A DNA stretch of 64,000 bases, taken from positions 80,004,610 to 80,068,609 of the forward strand of contig OX381707.1 in the NCBI GenBank assembly GCA_947462335.1, given 5' to 3'. This document shows positions 44,400 to 56,359 of this stretch, piece after piece. The notes under the pieces are model-generated. The model saw only the letters and a list, made by a program, of their open reading frames with translations. It searched no databases and was not told the DNA's origin. How positions within the stretch are numbered: position 1 is the first letter of the stretch; each line of letters starts with the position of its first letter. Source of the DNA: Harmothoe impar (lineage: Eukaryota; Annelida; Polychaeta; Phyllodocida; Polynoidae). The translations under genes and the position numbers were made by a program.

Positions 44400-44820
44400 T
44401 ACTTACATGCCGTGATCTGTGTAGTGGGCTAAACCTTAGTAATTGTCGGGTTATTTGTCCCTAGAATCCAACCTATTATATCATTGGAAGGAGTGGTGTT
44501 TAAGAATGGTTGAAATGAGGAGATGTTACTCCTAAATATGAGGAAACCAGAATGGTTGAAGTGAGATGTTACTCCTAAATATGAGGAAATCAGAATGGTT
44601 GAAGTGAGATGTTACTCCTAAATATGAGGAAATCAGAATGGTTGAAATGAGGAGATGTTAATCCTAAATATAAGGAAACCAGAATGGTTGAGATGAGGTG
44701 TTAATCCTAAATATGAGGAAACCAGAATGGTTGAGATGAGGTGTTAATCCTAAATATGAGGAAACCAGAATGGTTGAGATGAGGAGATGTTAATCCTAAA
44801 TGTGAGGAAACCAAAACTAA
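44400..44820 (+). repeat. Tandem repeat of 43-48 bp in element 3' region
   Basis: About seven copies of AGAATGGTTGARATGAGG plus TGTTAATCCTAAATATGAGGAAACC lie between about 44505 and 44815. Confidence 0.85.
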
Positions 44821-45204
44821 GAAACATTCCCCCGGAGTAAGTCCGGAACACCAAATTTTTTTCAACATTTATTGTATTCAGAATATCATGAATGCATCCA
44901 GTGCATTGTTCATTAATACTTGTTTTATGTCAGCATGAATGCTTAGGAGGTTAACTCAAACGCTCCTTGCACTCTTAAAAACATTGTTAAACTTAACGAT
45001 GAGAGTGAGGATCTACCGCCATTCATGGTTGCAAACATGGATGTGGGGTTTTCTCCCTCAGTGGAGATTGTTGGTGATGATTCAGTTTTTGGGGAGGTGA
45101 TAGGATGAGCTCTCCTGCCACTTTTTCATTTACTGATAATTTGCCTTTAATCTCAGGGAAATTGTATTTTCCTAGTAGGGTGTAGTCCAAAGATCAAAAG
45201 TGAA

Positions 45205-45445
45205 CTAACATGAGTTGGAGGCAGTGAAAGCTGATCTCCACTCTCGTATGAAGAAGAAGGAATAAGAGACAGAAGTACTCAAAACTGATCTCGAATTGAG
45301 AGATGTTTTGTATACTTTAGAAATCTTGTTGGAGAAGATTAGGATAGAGAAGCAATTGGAATTGGTTGCTTATACTATCCTAACCACAAACCAAATAATT
45401 CAATTAAACATAGTTAAAAGATATGACTACCATGTGGGAGTATAA
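45205..45445 (+). pseudogene. Decayed coiled-coil coding remnant
   Basis: A plus-strand frame reads ELEAVKADLHSRMKKKE, a TAA, then ETEVLKTDLELRDVLYTLE and continues KIRIEKQLELV with heptad-like leucines. The one stop and the coiled-coil character suggest a former ORF in the element's 3' region. A second trace (DLPPFMVANMDVGFSPS, about 45010) lies just upstream. The origin is unknown. Confidence 0.35.
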
Positions 45446-45627
45446 ATTCTACTCCTTGTAGTCTGATCTTATAGTTTAAATTGATCAAGTAAAGTCTCTT
45501 AAGGTAAAATTGGTTGATCTGCATGAGTAGTACTCCGTTCTTGACAAAACAGTCATAAGAGGACGATGAGTGCTTCTCGGAGATTACTGATTTCTTTGAG
45601 GACTGCGATAATAATACCACTTACTAT

Positions 45628-45850
45628 GTGGTATGGTGAGAGTACTATAGGGTAGAGAGGAGTTCTGCTCCACTACATCTATGGTACAGTGATGCAGTCT
45701 CGTGGTATGGTGAGAGTACTATAGGGTAGAGAGGAGTTCTGCTCCACTACATCTATGGTACAGTGATGCAGTCTCGTGGTATGGTGAGAGTACTATAGGG
45801 TAGAGAGGAGTTCTGCTCCACTACATCTATGGTACAGCGATGCAGTCTAC
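45628..45850 (+). repeat. Three copies of a 74-bp repeat
   Basis: GTATGGTGAGAGTACTATAG recurs at 45631, 45705 and 45779. Copies are nearly identical. Confidence 0.9.
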
Positions 45851-46309
45851 AATGGTGTGTTAGGAGATGATCAATCTGATCCCCTCTCCTGCACCGGGAG
45901 TTGCAGCTATATAAGATTAACCAGGAGATGAAACTATAATCTCCTATAGATAATTCTAATGAGACTATATGGTCTCTGGGTACCTTCCTGGATCGGACGC
46001 TATGCCGGCCCGGGTACACAGAGTATGTTCCTCATTGGAATTCATTATTGCAAAGAAACTCAAACCCAGTAAGTTTGAGGAGAATCCATGTCGGCTGACA
46101 CTTGAATTGAGGAGTCAGAAACCTTTTGGGTAAAAGTTCTAACCAAAACCTTTGGGTTTTAAGTACATAAGACAAAGATTTTCTTGCGGAGCCATTAAGT
46201 CTAAAGCCTTGATCTCCGATGGAAGTTTTTACTTATGTTACATGATTTTGAAAGGTGTTATGCCATGTCACCGTGATTTATATTCACATAAGTACGCAAG
46301 TTGGTGGAA

Positions 46310-46455
46310 AAGACAGGTACACAGTCTGATATGAAAAATCAGAGTCAGGTACGCAATCATGTACACAGTCATGTACATAGACAGGTACGCAGTCAGATAT
46401 GAAAAATCTGAGTCAGGTACGCAACCATGTACACAGTCATGTACATAGACCGGTA
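46310..46455 (+). repeat. Two copies of a 68-bp repeat
   Basis: Built on AGTCAGGTACGCAA and CATGTACACAGTCATGTACA, which are themselves partly palindromic (TGTACA). Confidence 0.8.
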
Positions 46456-47254
46456 CGCACTTCGCCACACTCACAGTTAGTGTTCGTCGAGGACGGGATG
46501 CTGCCTCTACAGTATGCTGAAGGGTACGGTTCCGGAGATGGTCTGGACAATTACCGTACGGACCTGCCTGTCCCTCTGCCATCCATCAAGCCTTATGATG
46601 TACGACTGCTGGGCTTTGACAGTCTGTTGAAGCTGCAGCTGTGGTGGGAGATTTGGATTATGGTGGAATACTGCAGAACTCTACCTCCTCCAATCTCCTG
46701 TCATCCTGATGAACTGATTAGCGTTATGTGAGCTATGATACACATACACGCTTCTCCTACTACCAGCTATGAACTGTTCCGGTACAACTTCAGTGTTCCA
46801 GCAACTCTGTTCTACATGAGAGTTGACTTATGGACTTCCAGTTGGATTATGTTACCTGTCTCCAGTGGTTAGTCATCGATGGAGCACAGTGCAACAAGAC
46901 TGTTGTACTTAAAATTTTATAGAGGCACTATCATAATGTTGTATGGTTTGAAGGGTACAAATATGAAAAGACACTCCTAAGGACTTTTATATCTTGTGCC
47001 TAGTACCCAATTTATATGCTAGTGTGTGTTTTCTGTGTTGGAGATACAACATTATATCTCTCCATGCTTAAGAAGCCTTCCCTCTGAGCAGGATATGCGT
47101 GAATCAAAAAGGACAGTGAACACTCAATCTGCTGATATTTGGATCTCTTTGAGACCAAGCAGAAACTATGCTACAGGTGGCTACATATTATTTGGTTTAT
47201 GAAACCAGGGACTGCACATATGTTGATATACTCGTGAAGGTTACCAAAGAGGCC

Positions 47255-47425
47255 TTGGACTATAACACTGTTTCCTTAGTTTGACTTTCCAGAAGGGTTA
47301 GCAAGCTTAGAGATGTGTGTTTAATACTTGCATGTTAATACTATGTGCTTTCCTACTATAACACTGTTTCCTCAGTTTGACTTTCCAGAAGGGTTAGCAA
47401 GCTTAGAGATGTGTGTTCAATAAGT
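47255..47425 (+). repeat. Direct duplication of about 95 bp
   Basis: The block ACTATAACACTGTTTCC to TTAGAGATGTGTGTT occurs twice, near 47258 and 47356. Confidence 0.8.
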
Positions 47426-47704
47426 ATGTGTAGCTATACTTTGGTTTGTGAAATCACTATGATATTCATCACTGCATTATCCGTTTCATATTCTTGAGCA
47501 TTTCTAGAATTGAAAATGTATGAATATTGAGAGATGATATATGATTTTATTGAAGTATTTTTCAGTAAGAGGAGTTTTCTAAACTCCTGGTATTGTTTTA
47601 ATTGAGGTCTTGAGAAGTAAGTCGTCTCTACTATTATATAGTTTCGACAATATATATTGTTATACTCATGTTACTCATATAACAATACTCAATTCTTTCT
47701 TATT

Positions 47705-47867
47705 CTTGAGTATGGGAGTGGGGAGTGAACTGAAGTAATAATACCTGAGAATATATCTCATTCTGTAACTGTGCTTGATCTATTGAAATAAAGAAATATA
47801 ATTAATACAACCTATTCTTCGAATCTGTTGGCTCGGAATACAATCCCTGTATCCTGAACCAGTTACA
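47705..47867 (+). repeat. 3' LTR, recognisable part only
   Basis: 163 bp starting CTTGAGTATGGGAGTGGGG is the same as 37592-37754 except for one base (CTTTGAATC versus CTTCGAATC). The preceding sequence does not match the first 500 bp of the 5' LTR. Confidence 0.85.
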
Positions 47868-49300
47868 GTTCAAAACTGAAGTGGAAAATCAGGGCAGATA
47901 AATCTATTTGAATGTGGTCACGTTTTTTGCACTAAATGGCTTTGGCAATTGCCGGAAAAAGCAGGAAATCATCATGAATGGGAATTGAGATATTAATCAA
48001 ACTCAGTTAAAGCTACGTTTTGATGTAAAGCCTCCCAGGCTGTGGAATTCAGTGTGGCATAAATCATGGCTGAGAATGACATCAAGATCAACAGCTGTCA
48101 GTTCACCGATCCACAACATCTGTGCGGAAGTCATGAATCATATTTTCTGCGCTGCTGAGAATGTTTTGCAGATTTTAATTTGCAAGTCTGCCTGTTTACA
48201 TAATAATTTCTGGATTAAGGATACTGTTTACCCTCCTCTTTGTAGTGTAAAACCGATTATAATTCAATAGACCTTTGTATATTTTATACATCTATACGAC
48301 TGTATATCATGCCCCTTTTAAATTCCTAACCGTCCTACTCTGGACACCTGGATAAAATATTGGAATTTATCAATACTTAGATTTATCACACATTACTACT
48401 GTATTGTAGCAAAAACTGACTAATTGTAAGGAGACTTTATGCATATGATAATATCAAATCTTAACATAAATTTTAAATATGTAAAGTCCCCATAGCATTA
48501 GCACCAATATCAACCCTCTTTTCTCTTTTGATGAGATGGTATGAGGGGATGCATTATGTTTTAAGTTTGAATGTATGCTTAGCAGTAATAAATGAACATT
48601 TTCAAATGAAGCAATGATTGTAGTTTTTCTTAGATATTTAAATGTTTTTTTGCTGGCTCTGCTGGATAATCTAAAGAGAAAAAAAGAATTGAAAGTTGAA
48701 GGTATTTATTGTGTATTTCCTCCACTGTCATTATCATAGAGATTCATTTCAAGCATCAACTATACAAATGTAATTTTAAATATATCCATATCACCATAGA
48801 CATATTATAGTCTTTACTCTCCCACCGTTTTCAATCCTACACATGCATCTCGCCATCTGCCCACTTTTCAAAGCCAATGACTGCCGGCCTCTGATTGGCT
48901 GAAGCAGACGAGTGGACGCTGAGCTGTGGACATGAAGTGGCAATGGAGGCAGTCAGGTAGAACTCTTCTTTGTGGGAGGCAGTAACCAGTGCATGACTGA
49001 TGGTTAGTGACACTCTCTGTGCTTTTAGTTTTTTTTGTACAGTCACTTAAATCTCTAGACTAACCTGTATGTGTTACGTCACTGAATGTGATCCAGAAAG
49101 TCTTAATGTACTCAGTGTTTCGTTTATATCCGTATGCATAGTATTTAGGGAGATTTAGGGAGTCTCTGCCTATACTGTTTATAATAACCTATTTCTCACC
49201 AATGCATGTATTAAGATAAGACTACATATTTAAACAGTTAAATCCAGAAAATGATCCTATGGAAGTTTTGATCTCAGCCGTTATTGTGACTCTGCAACGT

Positions 49301-49672
49301 TAAAGTGGGCATATCCGATTTTTCTTCAAATTTTAAATCTCACTTAAATGTATTTTAAACACTGTAAAAGTATGGTCTTTACAGAACAAATGTCAAGTAA
49401 ATCTCATTGATGGGCGTTAATAGGGCACAAATGGATCCAATGTCCTCCAACTATGGGCTTTTCTAGTCTATTTTTAATGGGAAGAATAAAAGAGTGCAGG
49501 CTTTTATTCAAAAATGACCATATATTGGGCAATAAAATTGAATTGGAGCAAAATTGGAGGGAATTATGAAGAGTGGAACAGATAGGAAGTCAAATATATT
49601 ATTTGTGAACATTCTGACACATTTTTAGGGAAATCTATTTTTTGGCCCACACATCGGATGTACTAACGTTAA
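49301..49672. mobile_element. Possible MITE related to 23333-23693
   Basis: It begins GTTAAAGTGGGCATATCCGA and ends near TCGGATGTACTAACGTTAA. The layout resembles the TTAA element at 23333, but the ends are only partly inverted. Confidence 0.35.
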
Positions 49673-50546
49673 TGTAGGCACTGTGGTGGTGAGAAGAACA
49701 GTGATTGTTCCCCATGTTGTGGTTGGCCCCACTTCAACCACTGTTCCCGAGTGTTTTCAGTGGCACCAAAGGCTGATGGTGAAAATGGTTCTGGTCCGCT
49801 TGGATGTTACAAATGGGGACAGCTACAGAGAAAGGATCCCCCCCCCCCAATATACAGGGGGAACTGATGCAGTCATGGCCCATCAGATACCAGTGATGTT
49901 CCTAGGATGCATCTAATGATGAGTTGGGGCCAGCTTGTGCTATCACTTACTGGCTGGAACTGTTTTCTCAGCCTCCTCACCTCCTCATACAGTAGATGCC
50001 TGGGACACAGACATGATGTATGAGCTCTGGTTAATAACTTTGGAGAGTGTGACAGATTCTGCCCCATATCACCTGCCATTGTTCTCTGTGATGGATTCTC
50101 ATGCCAAAAACTAATCAGTAGGGGTAATTCCTCAGCGAAGTGGGAGGGCAATCTATCATTAAAGATGAGAATACAGTAAAGCTGTTCTTTAAATAAGGTT
50201 TCTATGGCTGGTGGTAAGAAACTATACTTTAACCCATGCTTGTATTTCATGACCCTGTGACACCATCGGAATACTAGTTTATTTATATTTACACATCATA
50301 GAAAAGGGTTATTTTAGGCTGTTTCTGTCATCATTTTGATAACTCTACATGCATATGTCCTTGTGCTAAGCTTTATTGCCTTATTTACATTCTAATGTTC
50401 AATATAACACTACTTTTTGATCTAAAAGGTTCCCTTACCTATTAAACTGTCCTCCCTCACTCTTTCCCTCCCAACCTTCCCTCCTCATGGCCTCCTTCAC
50501 CCTTCATTCCCGCCCCCTCCCTACCCACTTATCGGTGACTGTGTTA

Positions 50547-50740
50547 GGGAGTGGTCATTTTTTAAACAACAGGGGGGGTGGTGAATTCTTGTGCCAAAGG
50601 TTTGAAATTTCTTAGGTCCCCCCCACCACAATGCAATTTTTTTGGTCCGCTCCCTTCAAGGGGCCCAAATACTTTTAGTTCCCCCACCCCCAAATCCACC
50701 ACCCCCCCCCCCCCTCATTTGTTAAAAAATGACCACTCCC
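50547..50740. mobile_element. Harbinger-type MITE, TTA duplication
   Basis: The ends GGGAGTGGTCATTTTTTAA and TTAAAAAATGACCACTCCC are inverted, and TTA flanks both sides (50544-50546 and 50741-50743). The interior has G-rich and C-rich halves. Same family as 32661-32945. Confidence 0.8.
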
Positions 50741-53719
50741 TTACTCAGGCCGTGAAGCATCCATGAGCAGCTGTGAGTCTGAGTGAGTAGCTCCAGGAGG
50801 GGGTCTCTGATAGCAGGATTAATGTCTACCAGGGACCCTGCCTGAGGCAGGTGACAGTTTTAGATGCTCTAGTCTAACCTACACTCCATCAGCTAATGGT
50901 GTCATCAAGTACACAGGGGTCAATGTATTGAGGTGGAAATATTGCACCTGTTTTCTTTCATACAATTTTGTCTAATATGTTGCATCTTGGTTAATGTCAA
51001 GTCAGGACCGTTGCCAAATAACCTTTTAAAAGTTGTCAGCCCTCATCTCCTTTTCTCATATTACATTAAGCAGGGTTCTTTCAAGTTTCAGACACAATAG
51101 AAAATCCCAGACAGCGAGCGAATCAGGTAGAGCCCTACTGTGAGTGATATTGTGGCAGCCACCTTAAAGTCACTTCACTGATGTAAGAGCTGAGGCCAGC
51201 CTCTCTGGAAAGGTAGACGCTTTTATATAGTCACCTAATATTCACAAGTTGAAGCAGGAAATATCATAAAATGTCATCTAGATTGAACGGGTGTTGGATT
51301 GACAAGAGACAGAGTCACAGTAGGCAGCCAGGGTCATTGAGAACACAGGGGTCAATATATTGACCCCATGAAGAACAATGTAGAATATTTAAGTGCATTT
51401 ATAAAAAAAATTAAACGGCCAGACAATACATGTTGGAGAAATAGGCAAAACTCTCAGCATAGAGTTCCCTATTCAGTGTCACAATGAAAGGGGCGACTGT
51501 AACCTATAATATTTACTGGCACAAATACATGTTGATGAGTTCATTAACACCTACCCCACCACTGTACCTTCTGCATTCCCCATCCACTTCCCCTTCCATG
51601 TTAGTCACATATCTAGCTTCCTCCGTACTTCAACGAGAGAATTACCTATGAAGTCTGTCTGGTCTATAATGAAAGTGGAGGATCTTCAGGTATGTTATCA
51701 TCTTCAGTCAGTGCTCAAATCTGATTGTGCCTTAAAATATAAAGCGCAGTGCCTTTATCAATAGTGTACTGAGTGTCCAGTCAATCCACTGCTCTTCTTC
51801 CTACAATTTCAAATATACTCAAGGTACTTGAGCACGGTGTCGTGACTTCTCTAATTGCCCATAGCCTATCGCCAGTCTTTGTTAATTCTTATTATCTTCT
51901 TTACTGAAATTCTAATTGATAGTCTATTAGTGTACGTGCCTGTCTGTCTGTCATTACTCCTTCTCTCCCTCCTTTCTTTTTGCCTGCCAGCCTCCTTCGC
52001 ATGCACCTCTATACATCTAAACTCTACCCACCTCCCAACCCTCAGTAAGAGCGTTTCTTGGTTCACTCCCCACCTTATACCAAGGACATACTGTATAGAA
52101 CCCGTGCCAAACAAATCCATATCTGACGATGCGTGTAACTGATTGCGAGGTCAGGGTGGGTTCTTAACAACTACCCTACTTAAGCACTCTGTCTACTCCC
52201 CGCCAACTCCACTACTGCCAATGACTTTTTTTCCCCTATTTTTCAAATTGTATTTTTCAATCTTTATCAAGAAAATCTCTGATTATTTCTACCAGTGGAA
52301 TGTAATTCGAAATGTGCTTTAGGCTCGGAAAAATAATTGCAACATTAAGTGGAATTATTTCTCATTAGTTTTTTTATCATAATATAATGATCGATTTAGG
52401 GTACATTCAATGCCATTTGACATAACAAGTACAGAGAACAATAGGGACCCATTCAAAAGTTATCTGAAATATTGAGCTTAATGGAGAACATCCTAAAGCA
52501 TTTATCAAAGTTCTTGCATGTAATTGTATCATACATTAACATGTACTCACAGCAGCACACAGGCTATCGGGAAATGTCAAATGTATAAAATCCAAGACAA
52601 AGGAACCATCTTCAAATCCCTGCCTCATGTCACTTAGCCTTTAGGAAATAACATAGGCGTTTCATTTCATGTATTTGGCAAATGTCAATGATATCGCAAT
52701 GCTATCAGTTTCTCCATGTCTCCATGTCTCACACACTCACTCAATCTGGATTTTGCTTTCAACAACCTGATATGTCAGGACATGGACGTGATAGGTCACA
52801 TAGAGGCTAAAATCATGAATGACTGCATTCCTTAATGTCCTTTGAGTGCTCTGACTCCTAATCATATGTTGCCTTTCTGATTACATTATGTCAGGCAGCG
52901 TTGCGGTAGGCAGTGTTGCATAAAGCTACCATCACAGACCTAGGTCTTTTTACCAAGCCGAGTACATAGCCTTTATGACACTACTATCACTTTTTCTCTT
53001 AAAATATATATACGTATTAAAAAAAAAGGAGAACCTGTAGACCCATAGTAGGCACACTTCCCAATATGCATACATGCATCTGTTTAGTCTTTGCATCTCA
53101 GTCTTTGGCATCGAGCATGGCATAGCCATAGTCATCATGATGTCAGAGTCTCCTCCACTCAATACCAAGGCACTCTGTCTGATTACAAAAAAGAATCAAA
53201 TCTAAACATTTTGAAATAAAAAGTATCACTTCTACTAAAGCCAGTTATTTCCTGATGGTCAGGTCCCTTAGCGAAATGATCGTTATTTTCCGGAAAAAAG
53301 CACCAAAATTGGTACACATATAGGTATGGGTATACTTTTGAATATTCTTCCTTGCAACGAGAAAAAAAATCCCCGGAACACATATTTTACGACATGTGTC
53401 AAAATTGTCCGAAATTGGTAGGAAAAGCTGGATTATTCTACATCATGAGTACACAAACAATTAGTACACCCACTCCAGTTCGTATACATGTAAGCAATCT
53501 ATTTTATTCCATGAAGAGATCAAATATTTGACCTTAACTGTTTAGGATTTATCCAATATGGCTGCCAAATTAATATGGTAAACCATGGTATAAAACCATG
53601 GTACATGATGGCTTGTGCATCAGATTGTCCTTGATTTTTGAAATACCTGCTGACTGGGCCACTCATCATATAGTCAGCTGTCTAATATATTTCAATTTCC
53701 GATATGAGATAAGTCCAAC

Positions 53720-54800
53720 TTGGAATATGAATTACTTCAAACATTTGCAAGAACGGAGGTCAGTGCATGGAAGTCCTAGTTTTCTGCACTTGCACGTTAC
53801 ACAGCCACAATCTAACTTGCAGTTACATCTTTTAAGTTAAGTGCACACTTTAGCTGCTACAGATATTGTCTTCCATACTGGAGACCAGTTGTCTTTGTCT
53901 AGTTTCCACCCCCAACATTCCGGTGATGGTATGTCAGGCTCTGGCACTCTGCTCTTTGCCCAAACACTGGCTTGGTACACAGTCCTTTTAGTATGCTGGA
54001 AGAGTGCATCCTAAAAATGAAAATATGAGGCAGGTAGATAATAACACAGGTATCTGCTTCCTCATGGGAGCAGATTCCCATGGGTACAGTGGTGCCATTT
54101 GAAATGACTGAGTCATTAGAAGTGATGTAAACTTCTTGATGTTGTGGCCAAATAGTGTCGTTCACTTCATTGGTAAGATAATCAAATAGCTCTGTTTTGT
54201 TCTTTGAAGTCCTTCCAGTAATGGCAAGGTATTTTTGTTTAACATGGCTCCTACTTCCGCACTTTTCCCTTACACTGTCCTTGATACTGCGAGGCAGGTA
54301 ATGGTCCATACAATGTCTATGTGGTCTGCATTGTCCAGTTCTTGTAGAATGGCTTTCTGAAAGACCCTTTTAGAATACTCTGCAAATGTTGAGATTCCTG
54401 ATACTGGCAACATGTGGACAAGGGCAGCGCCATCAACTATGACACAATCTGCCTTAGGTGGTTTGTGATTGCTGGTGTCCAGGCATTTTAGCAGATCAGA
54501 CTTTGTTCCCTGACGCAGCTTCCCTAAGTCTGATAGAGCAATAAAGCAGGTAGGGTCCCGTATGTCAATTCTTTTTATCAATCTGCACTAGTTGTAGTGG
54601 TCAAGGGTAAAGAATAGGAACATAAATGCCTCTAGGGCCTCAACATACAGAGGTAAGTTCTTTTCTCTGTGTGCCCTGATCAAGACAAGTATCAAGATCT
54701 GTGTCCGGGGATGAGATCTAATAATTGGAATGTTAGGCTCTGTTTTACCATTGCCTCTCTCCAAGTATTGAAGTCATCAGCTTTGTCATCTCTACATGTA
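53720..54800 (-). pseudogene. Decayed transposon-associated protein with CXC motif
   Basis: Read on the minus strand in order: IRAHREKNLPLYVEALEAF (about 54700), IKRIDIRDPTCFIALSDLG, VIVDGAALVHMLP (about 54430), IKDSVREKCGSRSHVKQ, CSHEEADTC (about 54060), VYQASVWAK, IPSPECWGWK and finally a cysteine cluster CNCKLDCGCVTCKCRKLG with LPCTDLRSCK (about 53740-53820). This order (an acidic EADT motif as in PIN/FEN-type nucleases, then WGW, then a CXC cysteine cluster) is one I recognise from repetitive uncharacterised invertebrate proteins. At least two frameshifts (near 54300 and 53960) and several stops break it. Confidence 0.7.
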
Positions 54801-54924
54801 AAGGCATCCCTTTGTAGTTTTGACAAAGTCATAGCAGTGACTTGATGTATATTGCTCTAAGAGGTTAGTCAGTAGTGGCTATCCAAGGTTTGTCATAGGA
54901 GCATCAGTCAAAAGAACAAACTTA

Positions 54925-55250
54925 TATTCAAAAAGGACTAAGGCAAAACTAACGCCTTAGTTAAAATGACTAACCCCAATATGTCTTAAAATACAAAGAC
55001 TAAGGTGTATTAGTCGATTTGACTAACCTGACAGCATTGATTAACATAGGTTGGGCATATAGGGAGCCAAAATATGACAAAGTGTTTCTTAGTGATTTTC
55101 TTGCTGCCTATATAATCAATCTGTGTTAGTCAATGCTGTTAGCTCAGTCAAATTGACTAACCCACCTTAGTCTTTTCTTTTGTATGTGTATTGGGGTTAG
55201 TCATTTGGACTAAGACATTAGTTTTGCCTTAGTCACTTTTGAATATAAGT
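54925..55250. mobile_element. Foldback element of the GGTTAGTC family
   Basis: The left arm (CTTATATTCAAAAAGGACTA..., from about 54925) is inverted at the right arm (...TAGTCACTTTTGAATATAAG, to about 55248). Motifs TTGACTAACC and ACTAAGGCAAAACTAA link it to the elements at 24492 and 61750. It adjoins the decayed protein gene. Confidence 0.7.
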
Positions 55251-55799
55251 TTGGAGGGGTTGCGTTGAACTCCTAACAGCCCCTATAATGACCAAACAAA
55301 GATGGCTGCCCCTGCTGTAATAATAGGTTTTCAGGGTGGGTCCCCATCTGAGAATATTTGTATGGACATGGTTTCCAAGCATACTCAGTTTCAAAAAGTT
55401 GATGGGAAATGAATAATTTAAAAACATATTTTCTGGAATAAATCTCATTTTCTGCATTTGGTCAGCCATATTGAAAAAATAGAAGTGTTCCAGTCATGCA
55501 ATCTTTTGTTGCAAGGGGTAGAATTGATCCCCACATTTTTCTCAATACATGGGGGAAAAATGGCACTTTTTTTCCAGAAAATAACGATTTCAGGGATTAT
55601 TGACGCTAAGAGACCTGACTATGATTAGAAACGAGCACCTGGAGCGGTTTGTAATGCCCTGCTTATAAATGAGCCTGAGACAGATCTTGATGATTACAAC
55701 CGATGTCCACCTTAACTGGGTCAAGATGGAGGGGTGTAGAGTTGAGGTGAGGTTGGATGCATGCATAGGGGAAAACTTAAAAGAACTTTAAGGTAATGC

Positions 55800-55970
55800 A
55801 CAAGTGCATTGATGCATCATGATGACCATTCACGAATGTAGGACAAAGCAGGAAAAGATCAGGGAAAAGGCAGGAAAGGACAGTGTATGATAGTTAAAGG
55901 TCAGGCAGGGACAGAAAGGACAGGCAGGGACAGGAAAGGCGAGGTAGGGCAGACACAGGCAAGCCAGGGG
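55800..55970. repeat. Purine-rich low-complexity tract
   Basis: Repeats of GGCAGGGACAGGAAAGG from about 55850 to 55960. Confidence 0.7.
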
Positions 55971-56214
55971 AGTGCAGGGTGTTGTGGATAACATTGCACC
56001 AGGTGGATACATAGAGGAAGGGAGAAAGGAAGTGGGCAGAAGTGAGATGCCATGTAAGGCAGTTTTAACAAGCAAATCTAAAGGCAAAATAAGATATATT
56101 ATTACACGACCTAACATTATTGGTACCATCCTGTGTTTGTTTATTCAAAAGAATCGTACTACACCCCCCCACGTTTTTGCATACCATCCGGATGTGTGGT
56201 ACGCATTTTGCTGC

Positions 56215-56350
56215 TCTAGACCAATCAGAAGGCAGCATTTTAGTCACGTGATACAACAATGATGGCGATGTAAACAAAGCAGACGTTGATGTGAACAATC
56301 CAAATTAAGGATATAAACACCTAAAATGGTGATGTAAACAACAACTAAAA
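56215..56350. promoter_or_regulatory. CCAAT/YY1/E-box/forkhead cluster
   Basis: ACCAATCAGAAGGCAGCATTTTAGTCACGTGA at about 56220-56250 (CCAATCAGA, a CAGCATTTT core, CACGTG), then GATGTAAACA twice. The order and spacing match one unit of the 3.6-4.1 kb array. No associated exon was found. Confidence 0.4.
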
Positions 56351-56359
56351 GGTAGGGGG

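Larger units (their letters stand above)
37093..47867 (+). mobile_element. Ty3/gypsy-type LTR retrotransposon, decayed
   Basis: A 10.8-kb insertion that begins TGTAGTGATCC and ends CAGTTACA. GTTC is present on both sides (37089-37092 and 47868-47871) as a 4-bp target duplication. It contains a 5' LTR, a primer-binding site, a possible leader intron, gag, and pol in the order protease, RT, RNase H, integrase (the Metaviridae order), then about 3.5 kb of repeat-rich non-coding 3' sequence. No env-like ORF is seen. The short stretch shared by both ends differs at one position only, which suggests a recent insertion, while the coding region has frameshifts and two stops. Confidence 0.85.
47872..52200. 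repeat. Dispersed repeat family, longest copy
   Basis: Segments match copies at 13.4-15.0 kb and 60.2-62.3 kb. Shared landmarks are CAACAGCTGTCARTTCACC (48090; 60377), the minus-strand frame with EEFYLTAS (about 48960; 60750), GGCACTGTGGTGGT (49677; 61684), GAGAGTGTGACAGAT (50042; 62134) and AGAAAATCCCAGACAG (51098; 14860). No long ORF. The LTR element appears to have inserted at or near its left edge. Confidence 0.55.
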
